Source: Actinomycetota bacterium (lineage in GTDB: Bacteria; Actinomycetota; Humimicrobiia; Humimicrobiales; Humimicrobiaceae). Taken from it: 38,318 nucleotides of DNA. Shown one piece after another: positions 15,765 through 23,200 of the stretch. The stretch spans positions 1 through 38,318 of the forward strand of contig PWSB01000237.1 in NCBI GenBank assembly GCA_003563375.1. Reading direction: 5' to 3'. Every line of letters starts with the position of its first letter. The stretch's first letter is position 1. A model generated the notes under the pieces. The model was not told the origin of the DNA. It worked only from the letters and a program-made list of their open reading frames with translations, and did no database searches. The position numbers and the translations under genes were made by a program.

Positions 15765-16778
15765 ATGGCTCTTATTAATCTGAAGGACCTTCTTTTGCAT
15801 GCTAAAGAGAACAAATATGCCGTTGGTTCTTTTAATGTCACCAACCTCGACCTAATCGACACTTTTATAGACGCATCTGTCGAAGAAAATTCTCCTATTA
15901 TTATGCAGGTCGCTGAAGTCCATTTTAAATACCTGAAACTTGAAGAAATAGGACCCACGCTGACCAATGCTGCAAATAAGGTCAACATACCTATCTGTAT
16001 ACACCTTGATCACGGCCAGAGCCTCAAATCCGTGCTTAGAGCCATAAGGGCAGGTTTTACGTCTGTAATGTATGATGGGAGCAAATATCCCCTTGAAGAA
16101 AATATTGCCCGGACCAAAGAAGTTGTAAAGATAGCCCACAGCGTAGGGGTTAGCGTTGAAGGTGAGATCGGAGCCGTTGGAGGAGAGGCAGTTGGGGAAG
16201 AGGCAGCAACTGCACATGCAGCCCAAAAGGATCTCTTCACTAAAATAGATGAAGCTGTAAGATTCCAACAGGAGACTGGTGTTGATGCTATGGCAATAGC
16301 TATAGGCAATGTGCATGGTCTGTATAAAGGTGAACCCGAACTTGATTTTGACAGGTTAAAAAGCATCAGTGATGCAGCCGGCATCCCATTGGTCCTGCAT
16401 GGTGGATCAGGGATATCTGATAATGATTTTAAAAAAGCTATCAGCCTGGGCATATGCAAGATCAATTTTTATACCGGAATAACCCAGAATGCAGTAAACA
16501 ATGTAAGGCAGTATCTTGAAGCTAACCCAGGAGCAATAAGCTATCCTGATATGGCTAAAAAAGCCATGGATGCTGCAAAAGAAACTGTCAAAGAGGTCAT
16601 GAGGGTATTTGGAAGCTCAAAGATGTGCGTTGCAGACAAATCATTATGCATCTCTTGTGACGAGGAAAGTTGTGAGGCTCTGGACCCAAGATTTCAACCA
16701 GAAGCAAAAACAGTCCTCTACTCAGAGCTAGTTGAAAAGATCTCCAAGGAAGTGTTGTCTCAACTGGGTAAAAAATAA
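15765..16778 (+). CDS. Class II (metal-dependent) fructose-bisphosphate aldolase family, with Cys-rich C-terminal tail
   Basis: Family motifs are complete: AVGSFNVTNLD, the Zn/catalytic block IHLDHGQSL (about residue 84), VEGEIGAVGGEAVGEE (about 130), IGNVHGLYKG (about 178), LHGGSGI (about 208) and KINFYTGI (about 230). Class II aldolases cleave fructose-1,6-bisphosphate or related ketose phosphates (tagatose-bisphosphate, 2-deoxy-5-keto-gluconate-6-phosphate). The 337-residue length exceeds the usual 280-310 owing to a C-terminal extension with four cysteines (C288, C295, C298, C303; CX6CX2CX4C) followed by a helix. This looks like a metal-binding tail. AAGGATAAG precedes the ATG. FBP aldolase is the default call; a tagatose or inositol-pathway aldolase is possible. 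Confidence 0.85.
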   Translation: MALINLKDLLLHAKENKYAVGSFNVTNLDLIDTFIDASVEENSPIIMQVAEVHFKYLKLEEIGPTLTNAANKVNIPICIHLDHGQSLKSVLRAIRAGFTSVMYDGSKYPLEENIARTKEVVKIAHSVGVSVEGEIGAVGGEAVGEEAATAHAAQKDLFTKIDEAVRFQQETGVDAMAIAIGNVHGLYKGEPELDFDRLKSISDAAGIPLVLHGGSGISDNDFKKAISLGICKINFYTGITQNAVNNVRQYLEANPGAISYPDMAKKAMDAAKETVKEVMRVFGSSKMCVADKSLCISCDEESCEALDPRFQPEAKTVLYSELVEKISKEVLSQLGKK

Positions 16779-16781
16779 TCT

Positions 16782-16802
16782 CTAAATTCCATTTGAATTT
16801 AG
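16782..16802 (-). terminator. Stem-loop between aldolase and Rrf2 genes
   Basis: CTAAATTC and GAATTTAG form a perfect 8-bp stem around 5 nt, 3 nt past the aldolase stop and 10 nt past the convergent rrf2 stop. On the minus strand it is followed by AGATTATTTTTT, so it most likely ends the rrf2 transcript; on the plus strand the following sequence is AT-rich without a clean T-run. Confidence 0.6.
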
Positions 16803-16812
16803 GTTATAATTA

Positions 16813-17232
16813 TTAACTGGTGAGGTCTGGGCTTCTCTGTAACATATCTTTCAGTGTGACCCCATCAAGTTTTTCGTAGATCTCAGTATTTACTTCTGCC
16901 CAAATCTCCCTGGTCACACATTCCTCTTTGCGCTGGCAAAATCCTGAGTCATCTATGCATTCAACCAATTTTATGGGCCCTTCGACAGCTTCTATGATTT
17001 CCCTCAAATTGATCTTTCCCGGAGGCCTGGCAAGCATGTACCCGCCATGGGCACCCCTGGTTGATTTAAGCAGCCCGGCTATTTTAAGAGGCATGATCAG
17101 CTGGGAGAGGTACTTAAGAGAGATTTCCTGTGCCTTACTTATGTCCTTTAAAAAAATAGGCCCTTCTTTATGTCTTTTTGCAAGCTCCAGCATAAGCCTG
17201 GTGCTGTATCTTCCTCTGGTTGATAGTCTCAT
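16813..17232 (-). CDS. Rrf2-family transcriptional regulator with three cysteines
   Basis: The 139-residue protein begins MRLSTRGRYSTRLMLELA and contains the Rrf2 helix-turn-helix and wing (ISLKYLSQLIMPLKIAGLL, STRGAHGGYMLAR). Three cysteines in ECIDDSGFCQRKEEC are spaced like those that bind the Fe-S cluster in IscR. Relatives include IscR (Fe-S supply) and CymR (cysteine and methionine metabolism). It is divergent from metX-metW, and an inverted repeat lies at the predicted metX start site, so control of methionine or sulfur assimilation is a reasonable inference. The presence of a cluster is inferred from the cysteines only. Confidence 0.85.
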   Translation of the reverse strand: MRLSTRGRYSTRLMLELAKRHKEGPIFLKDISKAQEISLKYLSQLIMPLKIAGLLKSTRGAHGGYMLARPPGKINLREIIEAVEGPIKLVECIDDSGFCQRKEECVTREIWAEVNTEIYEKLDGVTLKDMLQRSPDLTS

Positions 17233-17287
17233 TTTTTATATTATTACTATTTTAATGGAAAAAGTATTATATTATAAATAAGGGCAA

Positions 17288-17335
17288 TTGACAAATAAAT
17301 AGCTATAAATTAATATACACTATAAAATCTATAGT
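17288..17335 (+). promoter_or_regulatory. metX promoter with candidate operator
   Basis: TTGACA (17288-17293) and TAATAT (17311-17316) are separated by 17 bp. A perfect inverted repeat ACTATA-N5-TATAGT (17319-17335) sits over the predicted start site, a good position for repression by the divergent Rrf2 protein. No SAM riboswitch-like structure is visible in the 30-nt leader. Confidence 0.55.
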
Positions 17336-17355
17336 ATTAATAGTGAATTACAATT

Positions 17356-18483
17356 ATGAAAGCATTAGCCAAAACGGAAAAAATATTATTATATGACCGT
17401 TCAGACCCTTTAGAGCTGGATTGTGGTGCTGAGCTGCCCAATGTGGAAGTTGCCTTTGAGACCTACGGCAAGCTTAACAGCAGGGCAACTAATGCTATTC
17501 TCATCTTTCATGCTCTTTCAGGAGATGCCCATGCAGCTTTTTACCATACAAAGGATGATAAAAAACCAGGCTGGGGGGATTTTATGATCGGCCAGGGGAA
17601 ACCCTTCGATACCGAGAAATATTTTATAATTTGCGCCAATGTGCTTGGCGGCTGCAAAGGCAGCACTGGCCCGTCTTCAACCAATCCTGATACCGGCAAA
17701 CCTTACGGCACGTCATTTCCTCCAATAACTATTTCTGATATGTTAAAGCCCCAAAAAAAATTAATAGAGTATTTGGGAATCAAGAGACTATTGTGCACCG
17801 CAGGGGGTTCGATGGGAGGGATGCAGGCCCTGCAATGGGCTGTAAATTATCCTTCAAGTCTAGAGGGTGCCATAATCATAGCCACCTCCCCCACCCATAC
17901 TGCCCAGGCTATAGCTTTTAACAGCGTAGGAAGGTATGCAATACTATCAGACCCCAATTGGAAAACTGGGGATTATTACCATAATGGATCAAGGCCACTT
18001 ATTGGCCTAAAGACTGCAAGGATGATAGGACATATTACTTATCTTGGCCAGTTATCTATGGAAGAAAAGTTTGGAAGGAAAATACAGGAAGGAAAAGGCT
18101 GCAGCAAAATCGATTTTTCCAAGGAATTTGAAGTGGAAAGCTATTTACAATACCAGGGAGATTCTTTTGTTAAAAGATTTGACCCTAATTCCTATCTCTA
18201 TATTACAAAAGCCATTGATGCCTTTGATATTTACAATGGCAAAAAAAACCTTGCCCAGGCATTAAAGAATGTTCAGGCCAAAACAATGGTGATCTCTTTT
18301 ACTTCTGATTGGCTGTATCCAAAGGAAGAATCCTTAAAAATAGTAAAGGCCCTAAAGATAAATAGCATAGACACTGCTTACTGTAATATAGACTCGCCTT
18401 ACGGCCATGATTCCTTCCTTGTCGATTTGCCTAAATTCAAGGATGCGGTAAAGGGTTTCCTAAAAGCCTTGGGGGATAGATGA
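17356..18483 (+). CDS. metX: Homoserine O-acetyltransferase (or succinyltransferase), MetX
   Basis: MetX activates homoserine with an acyl-CoA in methionine synthesis. The 375-residue alpha/beta hydrolase shows LIFHALSGDAHAA (oxyanion region, about residue 49), ANVLGGCKGSTGPSS (about 96) and the nucleophile elbow TAGGSMGGMQALQW (about 148). The C-terminal YGHDSFLVD carries the catalytic His and a nearby Asp. Length is normal. Acyl preference cannot be read safely. There is no clear Shine-Dalgarno before the ATG. metW overlaps the stop by 4 nt (ATGA). Confidence 0.93.
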   Translation: MKALAKTEKILLYDRSDPLELDCGAELPNVEVAFETYGKLNSRATNAILIFHALSGDAHAAFYHTKDDKKPGWGDFMIGQGKPFDTEKYFIICANVLGGCKGSTGPSSTNPDTGKPYGTSFPPITISDMLKPQKKLIEYLGIKRLLCTAGGSMGGMQALQWAVNYPSSLEGAIIIATSPTHTAQAIAFNSVGRYAILSDPNWKTGDYYHNGSRPLIGLKTARMIGHITYLGQLSMEEKFGRKIQEGKGCSKIDFSKEFEVESYLQYQGDSFVKRFDPNSYLYITKAIDAFDIYNGKKNLAQALKNVQAKTMVISFTSDWLYPKEESLKIVKALKINSIDTAYCNIDSPYGHDSFLVDLPKFKDAVKGFLKALGDR

Positions 18484-19058
18484 CACATCCTATTTTCTTA
18501 GAATGGATAGAAAATAATTCAAAGGTCTTGGTTCTTGGCTGCGGCTCGGGTGAAATACAGCAAGAGCTTATCTCACATAGAAAGGCAAGTTGTTTTGGGC
18601 TGGACATCTCTGAAACAAAAGTACTGGCATCCATCTCAAAAGGCTTATCAGTTATCCAGGGTGACATAAATAAGGATTTGGATGATTACCCCCCCGCTTT
18701 TTTTGATTATGTCCTGGCTGATGATATCCTCCAGCTGACCCATGAACCAAAAAAAGTAATAAGGGATATTTTGACCATTGGGAAAAAGGCAATAGTAAGT
18801 TTTCCCAATTTTGCATATATAAAGATACGATTATCCATACTGTTTACTGGAAAGATGCCAAAGACTGAAATATTGCCTTATGACTGGTATGAGACCCCTA
18901 ATATTCATCTTTTTACAGTAAAAGACTTTCTTCAATTCTGCAGGGATGAAAAAATCCATGTTTTAGATTATATTTATACGGTCAGCCAAGGAAAAAGGAC
19001 AGTAAATTTTGCACCTAATCTGACTTCAGAATTTGCATACTTCCTTTTGGAAAAATAA
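18480..19058 (+). CDS. metW: MetW, methyltransferase-fold partner of MetX
   Basis: The 192-residue protein has a class I methyltransferase-like start, VLVLGCGSGEIQQEL, and the MetW-specific C-terminal blocks VSFPNFAYIKIRLSIL and DWYETPNIHLFTVKDF. In several bacteria MetW binds MetX and is required for full acyltransferase activity. It overlaps metX by 4 nt, so the two are translationally coupled. It stops directly against the stop of the convergent DUF123 gene, with no spacer for a conventional terminator. Confidence 0.92.
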   Translation: MTHPIFLEWIENNSKVLVLGCGSGEIQQELISHRKASCFGLDISETKVLASISKGLSVIQGDINKDLDDYPPAFFDYVLADDILQLTHEPKKVIRDILTIGKKAIVSFPNFAYIKIRLSILFTGKMPKTEILPYDWYETPNIHLFTVKDFLQFCRDEKIHVLDYIYTVSQGKRTVNFAPNLTSEFAYFLLEK

Positions 19059-19484
19059 TCATGCCCAGCCTTTAGGGGTGCTTATCCTAAAGCTTTTTTT
19101 AGCCAATAATTCAAATAAATCATGCATTTTATCTTTGTTAAAATAAAAAAGATGGCTGCTGCATCCACAGTCTGAGGAACCGAACCCAGGACAACCATGA
19201 AATCTTTGAGCCACTAGCTTGGCTGTTGGGCATTCAATTTTTATTGTAGATTCTTTATATAAGATATAATCCAGTCTGATACTGCCGCTGTTGAGCAAAT
19301 AATCTATATGCCAGTATAATTTTTTCTTATCAGCCAAATGCCTTGTTAGCCTGCTCTTTAAACCTTTCATCGCCGAACCGATATAAGCATACCCTCCTGG
19401 ATCAAATTGTATTAGTCGCAGTTTTCCAATAACGGTTGAGAATTTTTCCGTACAGGATAGAACCAGGCAGTAAGTGCCCTTCAT
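19059..19484 (-). CDS. DUF123 GIY-YIG nuclease-fold protein
   Basis: Conserved DUF123 features are present: YCLVLS at the start, GGYAYIGSAMKGLKSRLTRH (a GIY-YIG-like strand pair and helix), WHIDYLL and the C-terminal FGSSDCGCSSHLFYF with paired cysteines and a histidine. In archaea this domain occurs alone or fused to endonuclease III, hinting at DNA repair or processing. I favour the ATG at 19484, which overlaps the upstream gene's stop by 4 nt (ATGA); a more distal ATG at 19526 would add 14 residues not typical of the family. It is the last gene of the minus-strand series. Its substrate is not known. Confidence 0.8.
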   Translation of the reverse strand: MKGTYCLVLSCTEKFSTVIGKLRLIQFDPGGYAYIGSAMKGLKSRLTRHLADKKKLYWHIDYLLNSGSIRLDYILYKESTIKIECPTAKLVAQRFHGCPGFGSSDCGCSSHLFYFNKDKMHDLFELLAKKSFRISTPKGWA

Positions 19485-19909
19485 TTCTTGAGGATCCTGG
19501 TAAGGGTCACTAATGTTTTCATGCATGCGGTTTTGCCTGTCTTAGCATAATTTATAATGGGTATTATCTTATCATTGTTTAAAGAAATATAGTGCAGACT
19601 GCATATCCATTTACCCTCAATGAATTCCAGTGACATTTTTTTAAGATTAGGAGTGATTTCCATTATAGAAGATAATACTTGGGTCAGGTTAGGCACCCAT
19701 ATAAGATCTTTTTTTTCTAGTTCAAAACTTGAATCAAAATTGGGCACCCAGACCCTGCATTTCTCTTCTTTGCCCCAGCCTGAGATCTTTTCTAAAAAAA
19801 CAAAAAGATCCTGTGAGAGAGCCAGAAAACGGTCGCCGGCATTCCACTTGCATAAAACCTGTATTTCTTTATTTTTGCAAAGGTTGATATATTTTTGAGA
19901 GATCTCCAT
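19481..19909 (-). CDS. Hypothetical protein, unrecognised
   Basis: I do not recognise this 142-residue protein. It is soluble, has a few cysteines, aromatic-rich strands (KCRVWVPNFD, DLIWVPNLTQVL, GKWICSLHYI) and a basic C-terminus. The ATG shares a base with the lipA stop (TAATG) and has AAGGA upstream. Its 3' end overlaps the DUF123 start by 4 nt. That tight coupling on both sides argues it is a real gene and hints at a shared process with LipA or DUF123, but no function can be assigned. Confidence 0.7.
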   Translation of the reverse strand: MEISQKYINLCKNKEIQVLCKWNAGDRFLALSQDLFVFLEKISGWGKEEKCRVWVPNFDSSFELEKKDLIWVPNLTQVLSSIMEITPNLKKMSLEFIEGKWICSLHYISLNNDKIIPIINYAKTGKTACMKTLVTLTRILKK

Positions 19910-20778
19910 TATTTTCCTTCAGCTGCTTTTTTTAATAGGAGGGATGCCTTATAAGAAGAACGGACAAATGCCCCGCTTATCACATTTTTTATTCCCGCCA
20001 TTTCTGCTAACTCTCTCAATTCTTCATATTCTTCGTTTGAATAATATTTTGTTACATTAATATTATTTCTGGTAGGGCTAAGATATTGGCCTATAGTCAC
20101 CATATCACAGTCAACCTCGTGGAGATCTTTTAGGAGTAAGCCAACCTCGTCCATGGTCTCCCCAAGGCCTACCATAAAACCCGATTTGGTATAAAGTCCT
20201 TTTTTGATTTTTTTAGCTTCTTTCAATATTTCGAGGGAAGCCCTGTAGTCTGCTCCCGGCCTTATTTTGCTATAATTCCTCTCTATAGTCTCAATATTAT
20301 GGTTTAAAACAGAGATAGGTTGAGAGACTATCGTCCTTAAGCTTTCTTTGTTTCCTCCAAAATCTGGTATCAGGCATTCGATCAGGCAGCCTGGTATCCT
20401 TTTTTTTATCTCTTTTACGGTTAGAGAAAAATGTTGTGCGCCACCATCTGCTATATCATCCCTTGTGACTGAAGTAAGGACCACATATCTTAAACCCATT
20501 TTGCTTGCTGTAATACCAATATTTACAGGCTCATTTTCGTCCAAAGGTAAGGTTTTTTTGGAATCGATACTGCAAAAGGCACAATTTCTTGAACACCTAT
20601 CCCCCATAAGGAGAAAAGTGGCGCTCCTTTTGCTAAAACACTCAAAGATATTAGGGCAATTTGCGCTCTGGCAAACAGTATGCAGGTTTGATTCCTCTAT
20701 CAGGCTTTTTACTTCCTTGATAACATTATTGTCCAGGCTTAATCTTTTTTTAAGCCAATCAGGTCTGTGGTCCGACAA
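19909..20778 (-). CDS. lipA: Lipoyl synthase
   Basis: LipA is the radical SAM enzyme that inserts two sulfurs into octanoyl groups on lipoyl domains. All signatures are present: the auxiliary-cluster motif CX4CX5C (CQSANCPNIFEC), the radical SAM CX3CX2C (CSRNCAFC) and the C-terminal RSSY (AFVRSSYKA). At 289 residues it is the usual size. The start must be TTG at 20778, because the conserved RPDWLKKRLS lies directly after it and no other start is available. It overlaps the parB stop by 20 nt. No lipB or lplA is visible nearby, so the octanoylation partner is elsewhere. Confidence 0.95.
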   Translation of the reverse strand: MSDHRPDWLKKRLSLDNNVIKEVKSLIEESNLHTVCQSANCPNIFECFSKRSATFLLMGDRCSRNCAFCSIDSKKTLPLDENEPVNIGITASKMGLRYVVLTSVTRDDIADGGAQHFSLTVKEIKKRIPGCLIECLIPDFGGNKESLRTIVSQPISVLNHNIETIERNYSKIRPGADYRASLEILKEAKKIKKGLYTKSGFMVGLGETMDEVGLLLKDLHEVDCDMVTIGQYLSPTRNNINVTKYYSNEEYEELRELAEMAGIKNVISGAFVRSSYKASLLLKKAAEGK

Positions 20779-21631
20779 TTTTACCGATAATCCTATCCAG
20801 GTCCTTTATGGTGCCAAAACCGACCTCTATCCTGCCTTTTTTCTTATTTATCTTTATTTTTACTGGTGCATCCAGGTAGGAAGAAAGCCTGTTTGAAAGT
20901 TCTGGAAGTTTTGAAGGCTGGATAACCCTATTATCATTATCCTGGGTACCCTTATTTTTTTGTGCATCTACAAGCTTTTCCACATCTCTGACGCTTAGGC
21001 TCTTTTTGGTGATGGTCTCCGCGAGCCTCAGCTGGTCTTTTTTGTCTTCTAGTGCAATAAGGCACCTGGCATGGCCAGCGCTCATTTTTTGCTCATCCAC
21101 TAGCTTTTGGACTTCTACGGGGAGAGACAGAAGCCTTATAAAATTAGTTATGGTTGCCCTGCTTTTTCCTACCTTCTGTGAAAGCTGGTCATGGGTGATG
21201 TCAAACTCATCTATAAGCTGCTTGAAAGTAAAAGCCAATTCTATGGGGCTTAAATCATCGCGGTGAATATTTTCAATCAAGGCCATCTCAACCGATGCAG
21301 TATCGTCTACATCTTTTGCGATCATGCATGGAATATTATCCATCCCTGCCAGCTTGGAGGCCCTATATCTTCTCTCCCCTGCAATGATCTCATATTTTTC
21401 TTCATAGCCATCAAGGCTTCTGACCAATATAGGCTGCATCACCCCGAATTCTTTTATGGAATCAGAAAGTTCAGCCAAAGAATCATCCTTAAAACTTTGT
21501 CTTGGCTGGTTTTTATTAGGGACTATATTAGATAAAGGAATTTCTATTACCCTGAACCTATCAGTGTTTTGTTTTTGTTTAGAGCTTGGAATCAGTGCCT
21601 CAAGTCCCCTGCCTAATCCTCTTCTTGCCAT
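20759..21631 (-). CDS. parB: ParB/Spo0J chromosome partitioning protein
   Basis: ParB binds parS, clamps onto DNA with CTP and loads SMC. It begins MARRGLGRGLEALIPS, the usual N-terminal ParA-interaction motif, followed by the ParB/sulfiredoxin fold with GERRYRASKLAG (CTP pocket), then IENIHRDDLSPIE and the helix-turn-helix that reads parS (TFKQLIDEFDITHDQLSQKV). I choose the ATG at 21631; an in-frame TTG two codons upstream is also possible. The gene overlaps parA by about 30 nt. Two cognate parS sites lie at 25061 and 26842. Confidence 0.95.
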   Translation of the reverse strand: MARRGLGRGLEALIPSSKQKQNTDRFRVIEIPLSNIVPNKNQPRQSFKDDSLAELSDSIKEFGVMQPILVRSLDGYEEKYEIIAGERRYRASKLAGMDNIPCMIAKDVDDTASVEMALIENIHRDDLSPIELAFTFKQLIDEFDITHDQLSQKVGKSRATITNFIRLLSLPVEVQKLVDEQKMSAGHARCLIALEDKKDQLRLAETITKKSLSVRDVEKLVDAQKNKGTQDNDNRVIQPSKLPELSNRLSSYLDAPVKIKINKKKGRIEVGFGTIKDLDRIIGKIVGPQT

Positions 21632-22457
21632 TTTCAATCACTTCCTTTGTCAAATTTTTATATGCCTGTGCTCCCTTGCATCCAGAGTCATAGATCATAA
21701 TTGGCTGCCCATAGCTTGGTGCTTCGCTTAATCTAACATTTCTTGGAATAATTGTTTCGAAGACTTTTTCCTTAAAATATTTCTTGACTTCATCCAACAC
21801 CTGTTCGGCAAGCTTTATCCTGGCATCGTACATGGTCATCACTGCGCCCGTGATCTTCAGATCTTCATTTAGGTTGCCTTTTACCAGGTTAATAGTATTT
21901 ATCAGCTGTCCCAGACCCTCCAGGGCATAATATTCACACTGGATAGGTATTAAAACCTCCTTTGAGGCAGTCAAAGCATTTATAGTCAAAAGGCCTAAAG
22001 CAGGAGGACAGTCTATAATTACGAAGTTGAACCTATCTTTTACTTTATCTAAACCTTTTTTTAGCTTGTATTCCCTTTTCATTCCAGAGACCATCTCCAC
22101 CTCAGCACCTGCTAGCTCTATGGAGGAAGGAAGTAGTTTTAGATTCTCATATTCGGTATCTAGGATTAAATTAGAAGGATCTTCATCTTCAATAAGTATT
22201 TCATAAACGGACCCTGTTATTTTTTCTGTTTTTACTCCTATGCCACTGGTAGAATTGCTTTGAGGGTCCAGATCTATCAACAGGGTTTTATAGCCTTCAG
22301 CTGCAAGATACGCCGCTAAATTGACCGCAGTGGTGCTTTTGCCAACTCCTCCTTTTTGGTTAGCAATGGCTATGATTCTGCATTCTTGTTCATTGCCCGG
22401 ATCATTTCTGATAATTTTTTTCCTCCCAAACAGCTTTTTAAGCAGTTGCATAAACAT
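21600..22457 (-). CDS. parA: ParA/Soj chromosome partitioning ATPase
   Basis: A Walker-type partition ATPase: the deviant P-loop NQKGGVGKSTTAVNLAA, LLIDLDPQSNSTSGIG and FVIIDCPPALG are in standard order. An N-terminal extension of about 25 residues (QLLKKLFGRKK and onward) precedes the P-loop strand; it is basic and amphipathic and could bind membrane or nucleoid. ATG at 22457 is chosen; TTG at 22469, which overlaps the rsmG stop by 4 nt, and ATG at 22451 are alternatives. None has a clear ribosome site. It works with ParB on parS for origin segregation. Confidence 0.93.
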   Translation of the reverse strand: MFMQLLKKLFGRKKIIRNDPGNEQECRIIAIANQKGGVGKSTTAVNLAAYLAAEGYKTLLIDLDPQSNSTSGIGVKTEKITGSVYEILIEDEDPSNLILDTEYENLKLLPSSIELAGAEVEMVSGMKREYKLKKGLDKVKDRFNFVIIDCPPALGLLTINALTASKEVLIPIQCEYYALEGLGQLINTINLVKGNLNEDLKITGAVMTMYDARIKLAEQVLDEVKKYFKEKVFETIIPRNVRLSEAPSYGQPIMIYDSGCKGAQAYKNLTKEVIENGKKRIRQGT

Positions 22458-22465
22458 ACAATTAT

Positions 22466-23197
22466 TCAAATGGGTTTGCCGGGTTCCCTTTTGATCTTAG
22501 CAAATTTTCGAGGGTATCCTGGTGAGGTAAGAAATTTTTTCCTTATCTCTAGAAAAACCCTGAACTCGGTAAAATCCGGTATGTTTGCTTCATGCAAACC
22601 TACAATTTCTCCTCCCAGCAGTTTAATAAAATCTTTATTCTTATCTATTTCCTCAAAAACCCTAAGGCTTTTATAAAATATTATTTTACCATTTATTTTA
22701 GAAAATGGAATTACTAATTCCAGCAATATGCTAAAATCAGTGACGGCTCTTGCCAATACAATGTCATAGGCCTCCCTGTGTTTTTTATCTTTTGCCAGCT
22801 GTTCTGCCCGGCCTCTAAGGGCTACAACATTTTCCAAGCAAAGGGTGTCTATTGCTCTATTTAAGAAATCTATTTTTTTTGATGATTTATCCATAAGGCA
22901 GACCTTCTTATCCGGAAGGAACAAGGAAAGGAGAAGGCCTGGAAGTCCTCCCCCGCTGCCTATGTCTATGAGCCGGTAACTGCCTAAAAAGAACCTTTCT
23001 TTGTGGGCCAATATCGATAATGAATCCAAAAAATGCCTTAAAAATATTTGATCCTTTTCCTTGGTCCCTATTAAATTGGTTCTTTTATTGGCTTCAAACA
23101 ATATGTCCAAGTATAACAATGTTTTTAAAACCGCCTTGGGTGGCGGTTTTATCTCCATTTCATTTAAAAAATTATTGATCTTTTTTCTGTAATCCAA
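22466..23197 (-). CDS. rsmG: 16S rRNA (guanine-N7) methyltransferase RsmG (GidB)
   Basis: RsmG methylates G527 (E. coli numbering) of 16S rRNA. The 243-residue protein has FLRHFLDSLSIL, the SAM motif LIDIGSGGGLPGLLL, LMDKSSKKIDFL and ARAVTDFSILLE, all diagnostic for GidB. The start is TTG at 23197 with AAGGAAG upstream. It follows mnmG after 3 nt and runs into parA, the classical gid-par arrangement near origins. Confidence 0.95.
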   Translation of the reverse strand: MDYRKKINNFLNEMEIKPPPKAVLKTLLYLDILFEANKRTNLIGTKEKDQIFLRHFLDSLSILAHKERFFLGSYRLIDIGSGGGLPGLLLSLFLPDKKVCLMDKSSKKIDFLNRAIDTLCLENVVALRGRAEQLAKDKKHREAYDIVLARAVTDFSILLELVIPFSKINGKIIFYKSLRVFEEIDKNKDFIKLLGGEIVGLHEANIPDFTEFRVFLEIRKKFLTSPGYPRKFAKIKREPGKPI

Positions 23198-23200
23198 TGC

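Noticed and set aside
15852..16465. Two open frames of about 150 codons antisense to the aldolase
   Set aside because: They mirror the aldolase coding frame, which has complete motifs; no start signals are seen.
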